Assembly: GCA_030340625.1 (NCBI GenBank)
Contig: JAOPHQ010002298.1
Location: 1 to 64,000, forward strand
From: Merluccius polli
Lineage: Eukaryota; Chordata; Actinopteri; Gadiformes; Merlucciidae
DNA: 64,000 bases
Reading direction: 5' to 3'
The first letter of the stretch is position 1, and every line of letters begins with the position of its first letter. The notes under the pieces are model-generated. The model saw only the letters and a program-made list of their open reading frames with translations. It made no database searches and was not told where the DNA came from. Positions 63,077 through 64,000 of this stretch are shown one piece after another. The translations under genes and the position numbers were made by a program.

Positions 63077-64000
63077 GATGATCCACCACCCCCTAAAGAT
63101 GACTGTGACAGTGTCTGTGAACTGGGTGAGCCTCCTTTCAAGACGTCATCCACTTCCTCCCACCCAATGGCCTCAACTCCCAGATATTTCACTGCTGCTT
63201 TCACTATTATTTTGATATTTTCTGTTTTCTTGTGTGTTTGCGCAGTACAATTAATTACCTCAACCATAAACAGTATAAACTGCCTTTTCTCCACAATCAG
63301 CATGTCCTCTTTGATTCCTCTACATCCCTCACATGCTCTTATTTCATGCCTGTCTGCCATCTTAACACTACTGCCGTTTGACTGTATCCCCACGTTTCTG
63401 GCCGCTTCCGCGTATGTGACCCCTTGGGATGTTTTCACTCGCTGCACCTCTTCTGCTCTTTTACTGACTTCACACCCTCTATATGCAGAAGTATGCTCCC
63501 CTCCACAGTTGCAACACTTGAGTTTAGCTCCTCTTTCACATTTCCCATATTCATGCTCCCCTGCACACCTCCCACACCTTTGTTTGCCCTTACATACTGC
63601 CGCTACATGCCCATATTTCTGACATTTGAAGCACCTCAGCGGCGGAAGAACATAGAGTAATGTCATAGCTCATATATCCGATAAACACTTTATCAGGGAT
63701 TCGATCCTCATCAACGTAAGCAACACCGTCAGACTGTCACACTTTTGGCCCTCACGAGTAGTTTTCAGGCGTCTGACTTCCCTCACTTGCATTTTTCACA
63801 TTTTCTTTTATCTGTTCAGTAGACACACGAAGGGGAATCCCAAAAATCACTCCTCAAGTGAGAACCCCACCCTTAGCTATCATTGCTTTAACTTTCTTCC
63901 CCTCGATCTTATTCAGTTTAATCGCTTTCTCTATGCACCTGTCACTAATCAGATATCAGGGGTGTCCAGTGCCACCCTGGACACGCCTCTGTCTCCGCCC
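63034..64000 (-). pseudogene. I-type LINE ORF1 (gag-like, three CCHC knuckles), partial
   Basis: Nucleic-acid-binding ORF1 on the - strand. From about 63666: VLPPLRCFKCQKYGHVAAVC, CGRCAGEHEYGKC and CCNCGGEHTSAYRGC are three zinc knuckles, followed by KRAEEVQRVKTSQGVTYAEA. Upstream, in broken frames, are DEDRIPDKVFIGYMSYDITL and GIPLRVSTEQIKENVKN. The end overlaps the ORF2 start by about 40 bases in a different frame. The 5' part runs off the right edge of the window. Confidence 0.8.

Noticed and set aside
63023..63622. 199-aa open frame on the + strand
   Set aside because: It is antisense to the zinc-knuckle ORF1 of the I-type LINE.

Overview
The window reads as nuclear DNA of a teleost fish. 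Two vertebrate housekeeping genes are split into short exons with GT/AG borders. They sit in a dense field of fish-type transposons: hAT, PIF/Harbinger, Tc1, TTAA-target MITEs, L2, Rex3 and I-type LINEs. Introns are large, microsatellites are frequent, and there is no sign of bacterial operon structure. Gene names rest on recalled family sequences and motifs; no search was run.

Host genes. metap1 (methionyl aminopeptidase 1, + strand) runs from a first visible exon at 2908 to its stop at 29183. Eight exons cover the C-terminal 294 codons, including the whole catalytic domain; the zinc-finger N-terminus lies to the left of the window. adh5 (class III alcohol dehydrogenase / S-(hydroxymethyl)glutathione dehydrogenase, - strand) is complete. 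It has nine coding exons from 40069 down to 32357, 1131 nt, predicted 376 aa, with an 18-nt first and a 25-nt last coding exon. The two genes converge, as METAP1 and ADH5 do next to each other in other vertebrates. Between them lie about 3 kb and one decayed Tc1 transposon.

Layout. 1-2300: dimeric satellite-like array with a tRNA-derived SINE trapped in a 540-bp tandem duplication. 2.9-29.2 kb: metap1, its introns filled with nested hAT and TTAA MITEs, a higher-order satellite (12.0-15.3 kb), a Rex3 fragment and an L2. 30.3-31.4 kb: Tc1 copy. 32.2-40.1 kb: adh5, with a hAT carrying an L2-like LINE in intron 1. 40.1-43.6 kb: RecQ-like helicase fragment and foldback MITEs.

43.6-64.0 kb is one deeply nested stack. 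An I-type LINE (- strand) is cut once by an L2 (57936-62960), which itself holds a piece of 28S rDNA. It is cut again by an LTR (45370-56904), which is in turn cut by a 10.6-kb unit with TTAA target sites and short terminal inverted repeats (46017-56578). That unit contains an L2 tail, P-element-like transposase remnants, a Harbinger-type MITE, a 430-bp foldback hairpin, a 4.2-kb Harbinger element with an intact 381-aa transposase plus a MADF-domain gene, and a small hAT. The order of insertion can be read from target-site duplications and interrupted reading frames.

No new enzymatic or defence system is evident. The novelty is in the nested mobile-element architecture, the rDNA capture, the two-gene Harbinger and the repeat insertions at the adh5 promoter.
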